A stretch of 64,000 nucleotides of DNA. Source: Triglochin maritima. Lineage: Eukaryota > Streptophyta > Magnoliopsida > Alismatales > Juncaginaceae. The stretch lies in the NCBI GenBank assembly GCA_963682175.1, contig OY821770.1:13298501-13362500 (forward strand). The letters are read 5' to 3'. Every line of letters starts with the position of its first letter. Position 1 is the stretch's first letter. The notes below the pieces were generated by a model. It searched no databases and was not told where the DNA came from. It worked only from the letters and a program-made list of their open reading frames with translations. A program made the position numbers and the translations under genes. Shown in pieces: positions 1-12,500 of this stretch.

Positions 1-649
1 TCGGGTATCGTCCGATAAGAGGAAAAACTTGTCTGACAAGTCTATCCAAATGAGCATATGTCTAAAGGATTGACTCGGCATTGCGGATAGAATGCAGAAC
101 ATGATTATTCATGACAACATCGACGATGGCGACGAAGATTGAAGAAAAAGTAATTAAACTACTTTGTTTAAGGAGTAATTTTTTCCTAATACCCCTTAGG
201 TTTTTTACATTACTCTTTATGTTTAGTTAGTCTTCTGGCTTTTTTTTATGTAACCAATATATTGTTTCTCGAATTTAGTTAACAATTTCTAATAAATAAA
301 TTGGTTACTTTGGGGAAAAATAAATTGTGTTTGTGTTTTATTTAACTAAATTATGATTGTATACTTAATTCAACACCCAATGACCCAATTGGAGAGAGAG
401 AAAAACCCGACCCCTGCCGGATCCGGGTCGTGCCGTGTCGGCCCAGATTCCAAGTCTAACAATGGCTCATAGTCTAAAAGGATGTTATTTAGGATTAAAA
501 ATAGTTTCTTGTTTGGTGTGAGTTTCAGATTTTCGGCCCAGCTGAAATCCCCACATCATATGCATCATTAATTTGTCATTCCCTGCTGTGATGCCCAACA
601 ACTCTTTACTTATCATTGGTTGTCACAGTCTTGATATCATGGATATTAT
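1..649. other. Intergenic, no gene recognised
   Basis: This stretch is AT-rich. No coding region, RNA gene or clean repeat boundary is supported. A short acidic tail-like reading frame near 60-160 could be the end of a gene or transposon lying left of the window, but it is too short to classify. Confidence 0.4.
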
Positions 650-1249
650 GGGTCTGTTTGGTTGGTGGCGAAGCCATCTCCTCCACCACTCGGGAGATGA
701 AGCTCTGCTGAAGATCGATCCAAATGGGACGAATTCAGAGTAAATTGTAGGTCCCAGCGTGGATATCAAGGTTAAATTTTGAAGCTGGGGTGGGTGTGCA
801 TTGAACAACTCTGGTGACTGTGGTGGTAATAATTTCAACTTTCGGACCGTGTTGCCCCTGATCTTTTCAGGTAATTCTTCATTTTGTCCCATAATTTTTC
901 TGCAGTTCAAATGGGAGAAAATACAAAAGTTCAACATGATTTTGATTTTTTTAAATATATATATAGTTTTTTTTCGATCATATATAGTTTTTTAATATAT
1001 CTTTCTATTATTTAAGAGAATGATTATAAACATGCAAAAGCTTTGGAAGAATAATATTTGTATAGAAGAAAATTTGTATGGGGGAATTTCGAGTATTGCA
1101 TTTGGATTGGACATCATCTCCTCTACCCACTCTTCTCCAAGTCAAACATCTTCGTGGGCGGAGGGTGGAGAGCAGCTTCATTATCATCATTGCTCGAAGC
1201 TGGATTCAAGGGGAAACTGGATATCGGGGAGCTCTAACCAAACACACCC
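650..1249. mobile_element. Tourist-like (PIF/Harbinger) MITE
   Basis: About 600 bp bounded by imperfect terminal inverted repeats. The left end reads GGGTCTGTTTGGTT and the reverse complement of the right end reads GGGTGTGTTTGGTT. A 3-bp direct repeat TAT flanks both ends (647-649 and 1250-1252). GGG-N2-GTTTGG termini with a 3-bp duplication are the hallmark of Tourist/Harbinger MITEs, although TAA/TTA is the usual target. No coding capacity is seen; short frames inside it are chance. Confidence 0.65.
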
Positions 1250-1769
1250 TATGTCATGTGTTTTTTAATGATTTGGTATGATCAATTTTTATTATTGAAG
1301 TGAGTTATGAAATTGTAATCACATCTAACCAACCACAAGATGTTATGACTTACGAGGGTGGAGATCGAATTTGTGTCTTCATCAAAAACCACCTAAATAA
1401 TCTTTAGACAAGTTGAGATACACTCTTGTGTGAAAAGTGTCCTATTTAGAGTGACTAAAAAGAAAATTATTTTGGAATGAGCACTTGCATGCACAAATTC
1501 ATAATAACTGGCAAAATTATCTATTCAAAAGATAAAAATTACTACTCCCTCCTACCGGTTTGCATGGTGAGGTTAATGTTTGGATCTCAATGATGGTGGT
1601 AGGTACCCAATGGTAGCGTTGTGAAAACAGAGAAGTCTTTCAACCATGCCATTTAGAAGGAAAATCTTAACAAAGTTTTCGTATGTGAAGTTACCAAAGG
1701 ATGGTTATTGATACTTAAAAAAATGAGAATTTCATCAGTTGCCTTCAAAGGAATCCAATACTTAAAGTC
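1250..1769. other. Intergenic, nothing recognised
   Basis: AT-rich sequence between the MITE and the Harbinger remnant. I see no coding, RNA or repeat signal that can be defended. Confidence 0.4.
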
Positions 1770-4103
1770 CAGCGACTCGGTCGACCGGGTTGTGCCAAGT
1801 GGCACAACCTGGTTGGCTCAGGTTTTTTATTTTTTTATTTATTTTGTTTTTGTTTTGTTATTTGTTTTAATAATTAGGTGTTTATATTTTGATAAATAGT
1901 TCGGATTTAAGTAGTTGTAGTTTATATTTTGATAATGATTAGGTTCAGGGTTGACTATATTTTAATAATGTTATAAATAAAGTATGAAAATTATACTAAA
2001 ATACACCAGTTTCTTTGAAATATGGAATATTTTACTAAATTTAAAGTAGAAAACAACAACTAAACTGAAATAACAACTGATATCTAAACTGATAAAATAA
2101 ATAAGGAACATAAGTCTTAAACTAAAATTACAACTGAAAATAGGAAAGATAAGTCATAAACTGAAAATAAACTAAAAATAGGGAAGATAGATCATAAACT
2201 GGAAAAAAATGACGGAGTTCTACTTAAAGATTTCGTCACTGATTCTTTCCAGATTAATTTCATCCTTCGGGGTCAGGATGCCGCATTCCTTGGCCTTCAG
2301 AAGTGAAAGCCCGACGATTTTCTTTTTTCTTCATTTCCAACGCTATCATCTCTCGGCGAAGTGCAATTTCATCATGTTTGACCGAGGCCGCGAACTGAAG
2401 AGACCGGAAGCGTGCATCGTTGTTGACCACGTCCGGATCCTCCGTCACTGCTTTCCTTTTCCATTTCCTTTTAGTTTTTTCTTTACACCCGTCAGAAGAG
2501 GTGCACTTGGGGTGACAAATTCTGGGGCCGTTGATGGATGAGGAGAGACTAAGAAACCTTCTTCAGACGACTCCGTACGACCTATTTTCCCGGACGAACC
2601 AGTGGATGGGTGGGTAGGACTACTTTGGAAATTATCATCACGCATCATCCCAGACATGGGGACCATAGACCGCCACTTGGGGTACTCTTTCAGCATCAAC
2701 CAGGTGTGGTTGTACGTGAAGGTCGTCCCATAAGTGCGCTCATAAATTGCGTGAGCTTGCCCGATGAGGTCGTGCATGTTGTCCCCACTTCTAGTTCCTC
2801 GAGTGGCCTCATCCATGCAGCTGCCCCACTTCATAGTATCCCCATTTATCCTCCTCCAATGCCCTTTGAGAGAGTCAAGATTTCGTAGCTTCAGTCGCTA
2901 GTTTGTGAGCCTCGCTTCGTCGTACCAATTTTTTACTTTTCTCCAAAGGAGCACTGCCTTCTGGTTCGTTCCCACCATTGCATCGCAAATAATCGCCATG
3001 TACGACAAAATGAGGGCTTCGTCCTCCTCTTTCGTCCATACGTTCTTGCTTTTAAGGGGGCTGGTAGCCGTTCTTGGTGCACGTTGGGACAGGCCGATGG
3101 GGCAAGGGTCTGCGTCATCACTATCCTCATCATTTGGGGTAGTGGTATCCTTGTTCCTACTGGATTGACTACTGAGGAGTTGGTTGTACATCTGCAATGG
3201 GGTTGGGAGTTGTTGGGAGTATCATGGTTGGGATGTACTCCCATAGTTTTGGTATCAGGGTGGATGTTCAGTGTCTTGTTGGGAGCTCACACGGTTTTAG
3301 TATGTGGAAGTTGGGAGTATTATTGGGAGCTTCCCCAATTTTTGTGCGGGGGTAGATGTTCGGAGTATGATTTGGAAAATAGTTGAGTACTACTTCCTAC
3401 GTCGTGTGGAATGATAGGTCGCTAGTAGGGATCTGGTTGGGAGTACGCGGCAAATCCTTGAGGTTTAAAAAGATGACGAGCGACCGAGGGTGTTTGATGA
3501 CCCTCATTGTTGTGGTCAGGAGAAGACATGAGTTCAAGAGAGTTTGGAAGGTTGAGGGAAATGAAGTTGTGTGTGATGACTAAGGTGGACTTCTTAAGGT
3601 TTAGTTTAGCTATGTGTGATGACTAAGGTTGAGGGTATTTATAGAGAACTTCTTAAGATTTAGTTTAGCTTCCTAAATAGATTTTCGAGATTATTAGTTT
3701 CCCAAAGATGGTTTTAAGTTAAATATATTCGTAGATAAGATTTTAAATTTGAAATCACGCGCTTAATGTAGATTCTCAATCCAACAAAATAAGGCACCAC
3801 ACGCGTACTGTAGATAAGTGTGTTAAATAGATAAAGTATATGCAATAAAGATATACGAGATTTATTGTTATTTTGTTTTTTCCAAATAGATTATTAATGT
3901 TTTGGGAAAATATAAATAATTTTGGAATAGAATAAAATTTAAGAAGAAAATTAATGATGTGGAGGAAAAAGAGTAGGATGACCTAGTCATGGTTAATGGG
4001 TGAATAGTAAAGGAGAAATATGAGGTTGAGTCATGATAACGTGGCAGAGATAGAAAGAAGAGAGAGAATGTGGATGACCTAGATCAGGGTTATGCATGCT
4101 CTT
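1770..4103 (-). mobile_element. PIF/Harbinger element, copy 1 (decayed)
   Basis: The element is defined by its coding remnant (Myb/SANT-like ORF1, minus strand) and by similarity of its outer regions to the second copy at 57159-59701. The right end, read on the minus strand, begins near AGAGCATGCATAACC and continues through a GACCTAG/ATCAT-type subterminal block. The corresponding end of copy 2 has the same order (AAGACCATCACTAACC, then GACCTGG blocks). The left part ends in a GC-rich hairpin (GGTTGTGCCA and its complement, about 1787-1810), equivalent to the hairpin at the far end of copy 2. No transposase segment is seen. Both boundaries are approximate and no target duplication was confirmed. 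Confidence 0.55.
2260..3200 (-). pseudogene. Harbinger ORF1 (Myb/SANT-like, NAM-associated C-terminus), broken
   Basis: On the minus strand, consecutive segments encode a trihelix/Myb-like region (VWTKEEDEALILSYMAI, then WRKVKNWYDEA), a second part (WRRINGDTMKWGSC, then YEYP-like HTWLMLKEYPKWRSM), and a lysine-rich C-terminal helix (EIALRREMIALEMKKKENRR). This order matches the ORF1 proteins of plant PIF/Harbinger elements, which are often annotated as NAM-associated or 'glutathione S-transferase T3-like'. ORF1 helps the transposase bind DNA. The reading frame is broken by an in-frame stop at 2898-2900 and by a frameshift around 2445-2450. The related intact protein is at 57898-59136. Confidence 0.75.
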
Positions 4104-4330
4104 AGCATTTTTGTGTTAAAGTGGATTCCTAGACTAGGAACGACTTTTGAAAATTTTAGGGTTCGTAGAAAAAATTATTTTACATTCTAGGATTTTGATG
4201 ATTTACCATCATAGTTGAATCTATATTATTTTGTAATTTAAATTGGGTTGTACAACATGAACCAAGTTGCTATTGTGATATGTGAATGTGGGTCTTCAAC
4301 ATAGAAAGTTCTAGGTGTACCCTTGAGATG

Positions 4331-4857
4331 AGGGTTGTCAATCGTGTCGTGTATTAATCATATATATCAGTCGTATATTGTAATCCATATCCAACACATT
4401 TAATAATTATGTTGTTGAACTCGAACTATATTCAACTCATTTATTATCATGTAAACACGACCCAACGTATTTATACATGATTAATTAATGTGTTGTTTCA
4501 TGTAGACATTAGGAAACGTTCAACACGAATCACATTTATATGTTTAGAACAAGAAACAATCACATTTACTACCATTTATTCCATGATTTGCTTCTAAGTA
4601 TGTTGTTATAAATAACTAAAAATAAAACTTACTTATATATTATTACGTGTATTGATCATGTACTATTTGTAATCATATACCTAAATACATGATTGCTTAT
4701 TGTGTATTATCGTAACTCAATCGTGTTAATCGTTTTTGCATCAAAAATTCATATCCAATCTTTTTAATGATCGTGTTCGATTTCTCAATCCAAATATGCT
4801 AATTTTATGTTATTTTCGTGTTGTGTAATCATGTTTTATGTAAAATTGACGACCCTA
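4331..4857. mobile_element. hAT-type MITE
   Basis: About 527 bp with inverted termini GGGTTGTCAAT at the left and ATTGACGACCCTA at the right. It is flanked by an imperfect 8-bp duplication: CTTGAGAT (4323-4330) and CTTGAGCC (4858-4865), 6 of 8 matching. The interior repeats CGTGT/ATCGTG words. It is clearly related to the MITE at 29711-30301, which has a perfect 8-bp duplication. Terminal bases and duplication length fit hAT elements. It is non-coding. Confidence 0.7.
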
Positions 4858-5364
4858 CTTGAGCCAGGTATTAAGAAGGTACTGATAAAGATGGAATTAT
4901 GAGTTAAAGGAGCTCAACTTGAGTGACGGAAAGGTATAGGTGAAAGTATCTCTTATATTAAAGGGAATAAGTGATAGCCTCAATATTTGGAGGGTATTGA
5001 TGATATTAGAATCCATTTGAGAGGTACATATGAAATTCCCCCTAAAAATAAATATATAAAATGACATTAGTCAGTTTGGATTGGGCTTGGACCGCTGAAA
5101 GTGGACCACATTGGATTTAATTAGACTAAAGCGAATTCTGGAAAGATAGCATTTGTAATCTTCGCCGATCATCATCTTTCCAAACTGGAAAACCTTATTA
5201 GATTAGATTTTGATATCCAATTTGGCCATCATAAGTATGTGAGAAAGCAGATTATGAGAAAATATAGGAGATGCGTCATGTAACTCATGTTATGTTTTTC
5301 GTTGCCCATCCTAGAAAATATCAGAATATACACTAGTATTTTTAGTTATTTTCGAAAAACCAGT
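4858..5364. other. Intergenic, nothing recognised
   Basis: AT-rich sequence between the MITE and the tRNA gene. No gene or repeat boundary is seen. Confidence 0.4.
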
Positions 5365-5371
5365 AAAAAAA
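5365..5371 (-). terminator. RNA polymerase III terminator of the tRNA-Asp gene
   Basis: A run of seven A on the plus strand reads as TTTTTTT on the minus strand. It lies 5 bases past the tRNA 3' end, the expected Pol III termination signal. Confidence 0.8.
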
Positions 5372-5376
5372 CCAAA

Positions 5377-5448
5377 CGCCGTTGCCGGGGATCGAACCCG
5401 GGTCACCCGCATGACAGGCGGGAATACTTACCACTATACTACAACGAC
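5377..5448 (-). tRNA. tRNA-Asp (GTC)
   Basis: The 72-nt minus-strand sequence folds as a standard cloverleaf. The acceptor stem pairs GTCGTTG with CAACGGC. The A box region is TAGTATAGTGG. The anticodon stem is CCCGC/GCGGG, with loop CTGTCAT carrying anticodon GTC. The T arm is CCGGG-TTCGATC-CCCGG, which is also the B box. The discriminator base is G. No intron is present, and a T7 terminator follows directly. Everything fits a functional plant nuclear tRNA-Asp gene. Confidence 0.97.
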
Positions 5449-6513
5449 CTAATTGTTAAGTTTTCTGTTTATATTATTGTAATCATATACTATACCCACC
5501 AGTTTTAGTTATAACCAACCCAAAACAATTGATAAGAACCGCATGGTAAATTACATTCTCTCGTGTTTTTTGTTCTTCCGAAACTAGAATTATGTTGGTA
5601 CTTCGTGAATGATTTTTCTTGCCTTCGGTTAATATCATAAATCGTGTATAAACAAAGTAGGTCCAATCTTAAGATTATACAGAAAGTACGTAAAATGTCT
5701 TTCAAGTAAGAAAGTACTGTGACCTCTGACTCCTCTTGAACAACTCTCCCATTCCTTATGCAAGATTAAATTGGTTAGCTTGGTTGCAAGATCTAAAAAT
5801 AACCACACTTGATAAAGTCCATTGCATCCTAAAATTTAGTTAGATTATTTATAATAGAAAAGGTTAAAGGAAAACTGTAGATCCAAACTGACATGTTAAG
5901 TTGAAACATGAAACGTACCAATATATCATATTCTAAAAACTACTTCAACAAGAACTAGGATTCTAAATAGAGTGTAATCCATACTTACGTGAACCTTAGA
6001 TTCATTAGATGATGCATATTATATGTGTAATAAGTAGTTATTTTAGAAAAGTAACTAGTGAAAAACATGAGATAACGTAATTTACGTACAAGTTAGAAGC
6101 AAATGGAACAACGTTCTACATGTTTGTTTGGTAAGTGGTAACCCAAAACCACGTCTGCGTATGGGTCAAACATGTGTTTTGGGTTAAGATTCATTCTTTT
6201 TCGAAGTGACGTCTAGGATAAAATAACAGATGAACCATATGAAGACGCCCATTCCAACTTGCTTCTTCTAGTCTAGACATATGGTTTTTGTATGCAAAAG
6301 CCGTGATACAAGTTTTAACCATAGACACCCAATCAAATATGTTTCGTTGTTAATGGAGGTGTACGGGAGTTTTTGCAAAATACCAAACGAACCGAAAAGA
6401 CTACCACCAATCGAGACTTATCGGATTTCGGATCTATCCGGATCCGAGTTGCATAACCAGGCTAACAAAACCTTCCCCTTTCTCTTCTGTCTTCTCCATC
6501 TCCACCCCTTGCA
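5449..6513. other. Intergenic region and 5' flank of TAD1
   Basis: No gene is recognised. The last ~100 bases become pyrimidine-rich (CT-rich leader with CTTCTCC words) just before the TAD1 start codon, and a GATCCGG-rich patch lies near 6430-6450. No TATA box can be defended. An open frame beginning at 6281 overlaps the leader and the TAD1 start out of frame and looks like chance. Confidence 0.4.
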
Positions 6514-9500
6514 ATGGCTGCCATGGCGGAGAAGATTCTTCCCCCATCATGGGAAACTAGGGTTTCCGACGCCGTCCTATCCATCTACACCTCCCTCCCC
6601 AAGAAGGGAAAGCCCCAAGGCCGCGAGACCACCGTCCTCGCCGCCTTCCTCCTCTCCTCCCTTCCCCACCAAAGTACCCCCAAAAACCACCCAAAACACC
6701 AACTTCGCCTAAAAATCGAATTTTTAGATGACCCATTTGGTCGGAATCCGCGTAGGTGTCGAGGTCGTGGCGGTCGGGACGGGGACCAAGTGCGTTGGGA
6801 GGTCCATGTTGAGCTCCGGAGGTGACGTCGTCAACGATTCTCATGCCGAAGTTATTGCTCGTAGAGCGCTGCTGAGGTGATTGAATTAACTTGTCTTTGT
6901 TTTTTTTTCTTTTTCTGTTGGTGTGAATTCTAATGCGATTGGTGATGGACTCAAAACTGTTCTTTAGTTCTTCTATCCGTCAAATGCCATGTTCTGACTT
7001 GGAATTGTCTGGTTGCTATTCGATATATCCTTGTGTAAGTTAGTATTTTCACGAGAAAGAAAAAAACATCGAAACCATTTGCGTTGGACCTCATTTCCCA
7101 AATTTCATCAGTTTTCGTGGAATGTTTGCATCGACTAAGTGTGGAATCAATGTTCCGAAACGTCTTATACATTTAAAATTCATTTGGAACTGTGTTATGT
7201 TATTTTCGGACAAACTCAACTCCCTCCAACTTAGAATTTGGAACTATCTTTTATCAGTGCTGTTGTTGTTTACCTTGAATATGTGTTTAAAGTATTAGGG
7301 CAGAAAAACAGACGATCGGTCGACCGGAAGGAGTGTTTCGGTCGACCGGATGTGTGTTGGATTACCCAGCAAAGTGTCTGTCGTTTTACGGTCGACCGGA
7401 ATATAGGGTTCAGTCGACCGGGCACACAATTGGAGTTGGGCAAAAGTTACTGTCGGTTTTCGGTCGACCGGAACATTGAATTCGGTCGACCGGAAACATT
7501 CGAAGAGCTGAGAGAAAAGTGTATGTTGAATTTCGGTCGACCGGAACCGTTCGGCCGACCGTTTGGACCCAGTTCTGCCCACATTTTGCATATTTCTCCA
7601 CGCGATTTTTGTGCAATTAATACTTGTTTAGGCCTAATATATAAAGGAAATTTCGTCCCCCTTTATTAAAAAAAGTTAATTCATATTGTCCACTTTTGCA
7701 TTATTAAGAGAAAAAAAAGAGAGCATCCTTGTGATTCGTTTGGAGAGATTTGAGCCGGGTCGTTTCCTCGGTTCGTTCACATCTCTTGTAATACGTTTCT
7801 CTATAGTGGATTTAGAGTTATGTCTGTTGAATATTGGCTTATATTTGTTAAGGAAGCAAAACCAGGAAGAGTCGGTCGACCGAATTGGATTCGGTTCACC
7901 GACGCACAACCCAGGAGATTTTCGGCGAAGACGGGTCGGTTTACCGAATTGGATTCGGTCCACCGACCCGAGGATTCCAGGCACTCCGTGTGTAGCTGGG
8001 ATCGGACGACCGAATTGGATTCGGTCTACCGTCAGAAGATTTTGAAGCACTTCGGAAGAACGGTTCGGCAAACCGTTGAGGAGATTTTTGGTGTTCCGAG
8101 AATCTGGAAAGTGTCTGTCCAAGTTGGAACGGATTACCGAGGTTCACTCGGTCTACCGAAGGGTTGTTGGAATAGTTCGTTAGTTCGTGCAAGAAGCGTT
8201 CTCGCGGTCTACCGAGACGCGCGAGAATAGTTCCCTCGGCCAACCGAGAAGGATTCGGTTAACCGAATCGGAACATGAATAGTTCCTGTTGAAGCATTCA
8301 CGGTTAACCGAGCGAGCGTCGGTTAACCGTGCGCATGAATAGTTCTGCTCGGTTATTGCTTAATTTTAGCTCGGTTTTTGAGTCTATAAAAGAATTGTTT
8401 TGTACTTGCTCTTTCATAACATTGCATACAAGTTAGTTTCCTTCATTGTGAGTTGAGAGATTAAGGCTAGAGATAGATCTAGAGTGATTTGGAGGACCTA
8501 TTGCCTCCAAGCATTTGTAATCTTGATTGCTTCTCTTGTTGGAGAAGCGGAAGAAGGAAAGGAAACCCGCAGGAGACCCCCCAAGGACGTAGGCACGTTG
8601 CCGAACCTTGTAAAACGCGTGTGTCGTGGTTGTTTCAGGTGTGCATGCGTTCTTTGCTTGTTTTATTTTCATCTTGCTTGTGTTCTAGTTGCAATTGTGT
8701 TTGGGAGAGGGTCCGAAGTTAATTCCGCAATCAATATTCTATTTTCGTGGTGCGTTTAATCCGTATCGAGTTAGTGCATTGTTAGATCCCCCTCCCAACA
8801 GCTGGTATCAGAGCTTTGGTTGCACTTTCGATGGCGGAGGAAGCGCGAAACTTTCGGGTGGAGAAATTCACCGGGAAGGGGAACTTCTCAACATGGTAAC
8901 GGAGGGTTCGTGCGTTGATGTCGCAGACGGACGGGCTATTGCTGACGTTGGATGGAGTGGAGAAGAAGTCGTCGAAGATGACCGACGAAAAGTGAGAGAG
9001 TCTGAATCTCCGGGCTATTGGAATCATCGAGTTGTGCCTCTCGGATGATTTGCTTTTCGAGGAATCGGCGAAGACCGCAGCAGAATATTGGAAACTTCTG
9101 GAGGAGAGGTTCATGAAGAAGAACCTTAGCAACAAGTTGAATCTGAAGCGTCAGCTGTACATGCTTCGGATGAAGGAGAACACACCGTTCATTGAGCATC
9201 TCTCGGTGTTCAATAAGTTGATAGCTGATCTGACTCAGCTTGAGGACAAGATGGAGGATGTAGACAAGGCAATGTTGTTATTGACGTCGCTGCCGGACTC
9301 GTATGAGAACTTGGTGAATACCATCATATATGGCAAGGACTCGTTGGTGTTGGAGGAGGTCAAGGGCACGCTGATCTCCTACGATGCAAGGAGGAATTCT
9401 GGTGGTAGCTCTTTCGAGAAGGGTGAAGGATTGATCGCAGCACCGGAAAGGGGCAGGACGGGTAACAAAGGAAGAAACAACGGTAAAGGGCGGTCCAAAT

Positions 9501-12500
9501 CAAAGGGGAGATCCTTTGAATGTTTTTTCTGCAAGAAGGTTGGTCATATGAAGCGTGATTGTAGAAACTTCAAGGAGTCGCTGCAGAAAGGGAAAGACGG
9601 GTACAACTCCGCTAGCGTGGTGGAGGAGAAGAACGAAGTCGACGTTCTAACGGTTTGCGCTGCAGGTATTGACAAATCATCATCTGGATCGATTTTGGAT
9701 ACAGGAGCATCTTTTCACATGTGCCCGGATAAGGAGTGGTTCACATCCTATGAGCCACTGAAAGGAGGGATCGTTGTTATGGGCAACGATGCGCCGTGCA
9801 CTACCGTCGGTATTGGTTCCGTACAGTTCAAGATGTTCGATGGGTGCATTCGAACGCTGACGGGTGTGCGTCACGTACCGGAGTTGAAGAAGAATCTGAT
9901 TTCTCTAGGAGAGCTTGATACTCTCGGGTGGAGATGGTCCGGCGGGGACGGAAAGATTAAGGTCACTCATGGGACGATGACAGTGATAAAGGGAACCAAG
10001 GTGGGCAACTTGTATTGGATGCTCGGGAATGCAGTAGCAGGAAAAGGTGCAGCAAATGTTGCACGCGACGAAGACAACACCGTACTTTGGCATATGAGGC
10101 TTGGTCATATGTCGGAAAATGATTTGTATGAACTACACAAACAAGGATTGCTGAAGGGTGTTAGGAGCTGTAAATTGGATTTTTGCAAGTATTGTGTCTT
10201 CGGTAAACAGCACAGGATTCGATTCAAGACGGCTATCCACAAGACGAAGGAAATTCTGGAGTATGTGCACTCAGACGTCTGGGGACCGGCTCAGGTTCGG
10301 TCAAAGGGTGGAGCCGAATATTTCGTCACATTCATAGACGACTTCTCAAGGAAGGTATGGGTTTATTTTCTGAAAAATAAATTTGATGTCTTTGATAAGT
10401 TTAAAGCATGGAAGACCCAAGTAGAGAAGAGTACAGGAAAATTTGTGAAGTACTTACGGACAGATAACGGAGGTGAGTACACCTCAAGGGAGTTTGCAAG
10501 TTTCTGTGAGAAATAGGCGTCACGAGGCATTTCACTACACCGCGAAGTCCGGAACAAAACGGCGTAGCTGAAAGGATGAACAGGACACTATGCGAACGGG
10601 CAAGGAGCATGAGGCTTCATGCAAATCTGTCGAAGGATTTTTGGGCGGAAGTAGTAGATCTTGCATACTATTTAGTAAATATCTCACCGTCATCAGCACT
10701 TGAATTAAAGACGCCTCAGGAAGTGTGGACGGGTGAGCTATTTGATTACTCGAGGCTTAGGATATTTGGATGCAAAGCCTATGCGTTTGTCGATGAGACA
10801 CAACGGTCGAAGCTGGATTCGAAATCGAAGGAGTGCATATTCCTTGGTTACGATAGGACGGTGAAAGGATATAAGCTTTGAGATCCGGTGAGCAAGAAGG
10901 TACTCCTACGGAGTAATGTGGTCTTTGATGAGACGAGTTTGCTCAAAGGCCTTGAGGAGAAAGAGCAGCAAGAGGTTCCCGTGCAGGAAGACGAAATCGA
11001 AGTTGGGGTCACAACTTCAAGGGAAGAATCGAATCAAGAAGTTCAGCAGGAAACAATTGACTCACGAGTAGAGGAGGAAGCTGAGCAAGAGAGTATTGCT
11101 CAAGGAAGGCAAAGGAGGATCACAAAGGCACCGGTGAGGTATGGTCACGATGATGCTAGTATTGCGTTTGCACTTGTTACCGAATGTGGGGACCCTTGCA
11201 CATTCGAAGAAGCTATTGAGCAGGAGGACAGGAACAAGTGGATGGTGGCTATGACCGAAGAGATGGAGTCTCTTCATAAGAATCAAACTTGGGAGTTAAC
11301 GGAGCTTCCCAAGGGAAAGCGCGCGATTGGGTGCAAGTGGATCTTCAGGAAGAAAGAAGGGTCATCTCCTTTGGAGGAGATAAAATATAAAGCAAGGTTG
11401 GTGGCAAAAGGATATGCTCAGAAGGAAGGGGTCGATTACAACGAGATCTTCTCACCCGTTGTAAAGCATACCTCTATTAGAGTGTTGTTAGCTATGGTAG
11501 CTATGGATAACATGGAGTTAGAGCAGATGGACGTGAAGACAACTTTTCTTCACGGGCACATAGAGGAGGAGATCTATATGAGGCAGCCGGATGGGTTCAT
11601 CACACGAGACAAGGAAGGACAAGTATGCAAGCTGAAGAAGTCCCTCTATGGACTTAAACAATCGCCGAGGCAATGGTACAAAAGGTTCGATTTATTTATG
11701 ATTAATAATGGTTTTGTACGTTGCAATTATGATAGTTGTGTATACTTACGGAGTCTTGGAGACGGCACACACGTGTTCTTGCTTTTATATGTTGATGATA
11801 TGTTGATCGCGGCTAAGGAGATGAAGCATATAGATGATCTCAAACTGAAGCTTCACGGGGAGTTTGAGATGAAAGACCTCGGGAGTGCAAATAAGATTCT
11901 CGGTATGGAAATCTCCAGGGATACCGAGAAAGGTGAAATTCTGCTCACTCAAAGGAGCTATATCCGGAAGATACTCGAGAGGTACAATCTCGAGAACGCC
12001 AAGCAGGTGGCCACACCTATTAGTGCTCACTTCAAGCTCTCGTTGAAGTGCAACCCCTCTACTGAAAAGGAAAGGAGAGATATGGAGAGAGTTCCATATG
12101 CTAGTGCAGTCGGATCCGTTATGTATGCTATGATCTGCACTAGGCCAGACATTTCACACGCAGTTAGCCTCGTGAGTCGTTATATGGCTAACCCAGGAAA
12201 AGAGCATTGGGAAGCGTTGAAGTGGCTGCTGAGGTACCTGAAGGGTACCATGGATGTTAGCTTGAAGTTCACCAAAGATGGAGCACAAAGGCAGGTGGAG
12301 GGGTACGTCGATTCAGATTACGCTGGAGATCTGGATAAGCGGAGGTCCACAACAGGGTACGTGTTCACTTTGGGTGGAGGTCCAGTGAGTTGGAGATCAG
12401 TTCTCCAACATACTACCGCGTTGTCAACAACGGAAGCGGAGTACATGGCTGTTGTCGATGCCGGAAAAGAAGCTATATGGTTGAAGGGTTTGGTCAGCTC

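Larger units (their letters stand above)
7825..8800 (+). repeat. Element A 5' LTR
   Basis: 976 bp with TG...CA ends. U3 contains the relaxed palindrome array (7873-8329), followed by TATAAAA at 8385-8391. Short open frames inside are shared by both LTRs because of sequence identity, not because they code. Confidence 0.95.

Noticed and set aside
2209..2541. Plus-strand frames over 2209-3583
   Set aside because: They oppose the recognisable Harbinger ORF1 on the minus strand and have no family resemblance.
6281..6712. 143-codon plus-strand frame over the TAD1 start
   Set aside because: Out of frame with the conserved TAD1 coding exons and Pro/Ser-rich only because of the CT-rich leader.
6557..6844. 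Minus-strand frame over TAD1 exons 1-2
   Set aside because: Shadow of the GC-rich coding exons; no domain.
7317..7561. CRISPR-like array (short repeats separated by spacers)
   Set aside because: Repeats are only 10 bp and spacers 9-12 bp, inside retrotransposon LTRs of a plant genome; no cas genes and no CRISPR repeat length.
8433..8759. Open frames of 77-91 codons in the element A LTR
   Set aside because: Both LTR copies have identical frames because the LTRs are nearly identical; no domain, and they lie in the R/U5 region.
10363..10610. Minus-strand frames within copia pol of element A
   Set aside because: Antisense shadows of the integrase region.
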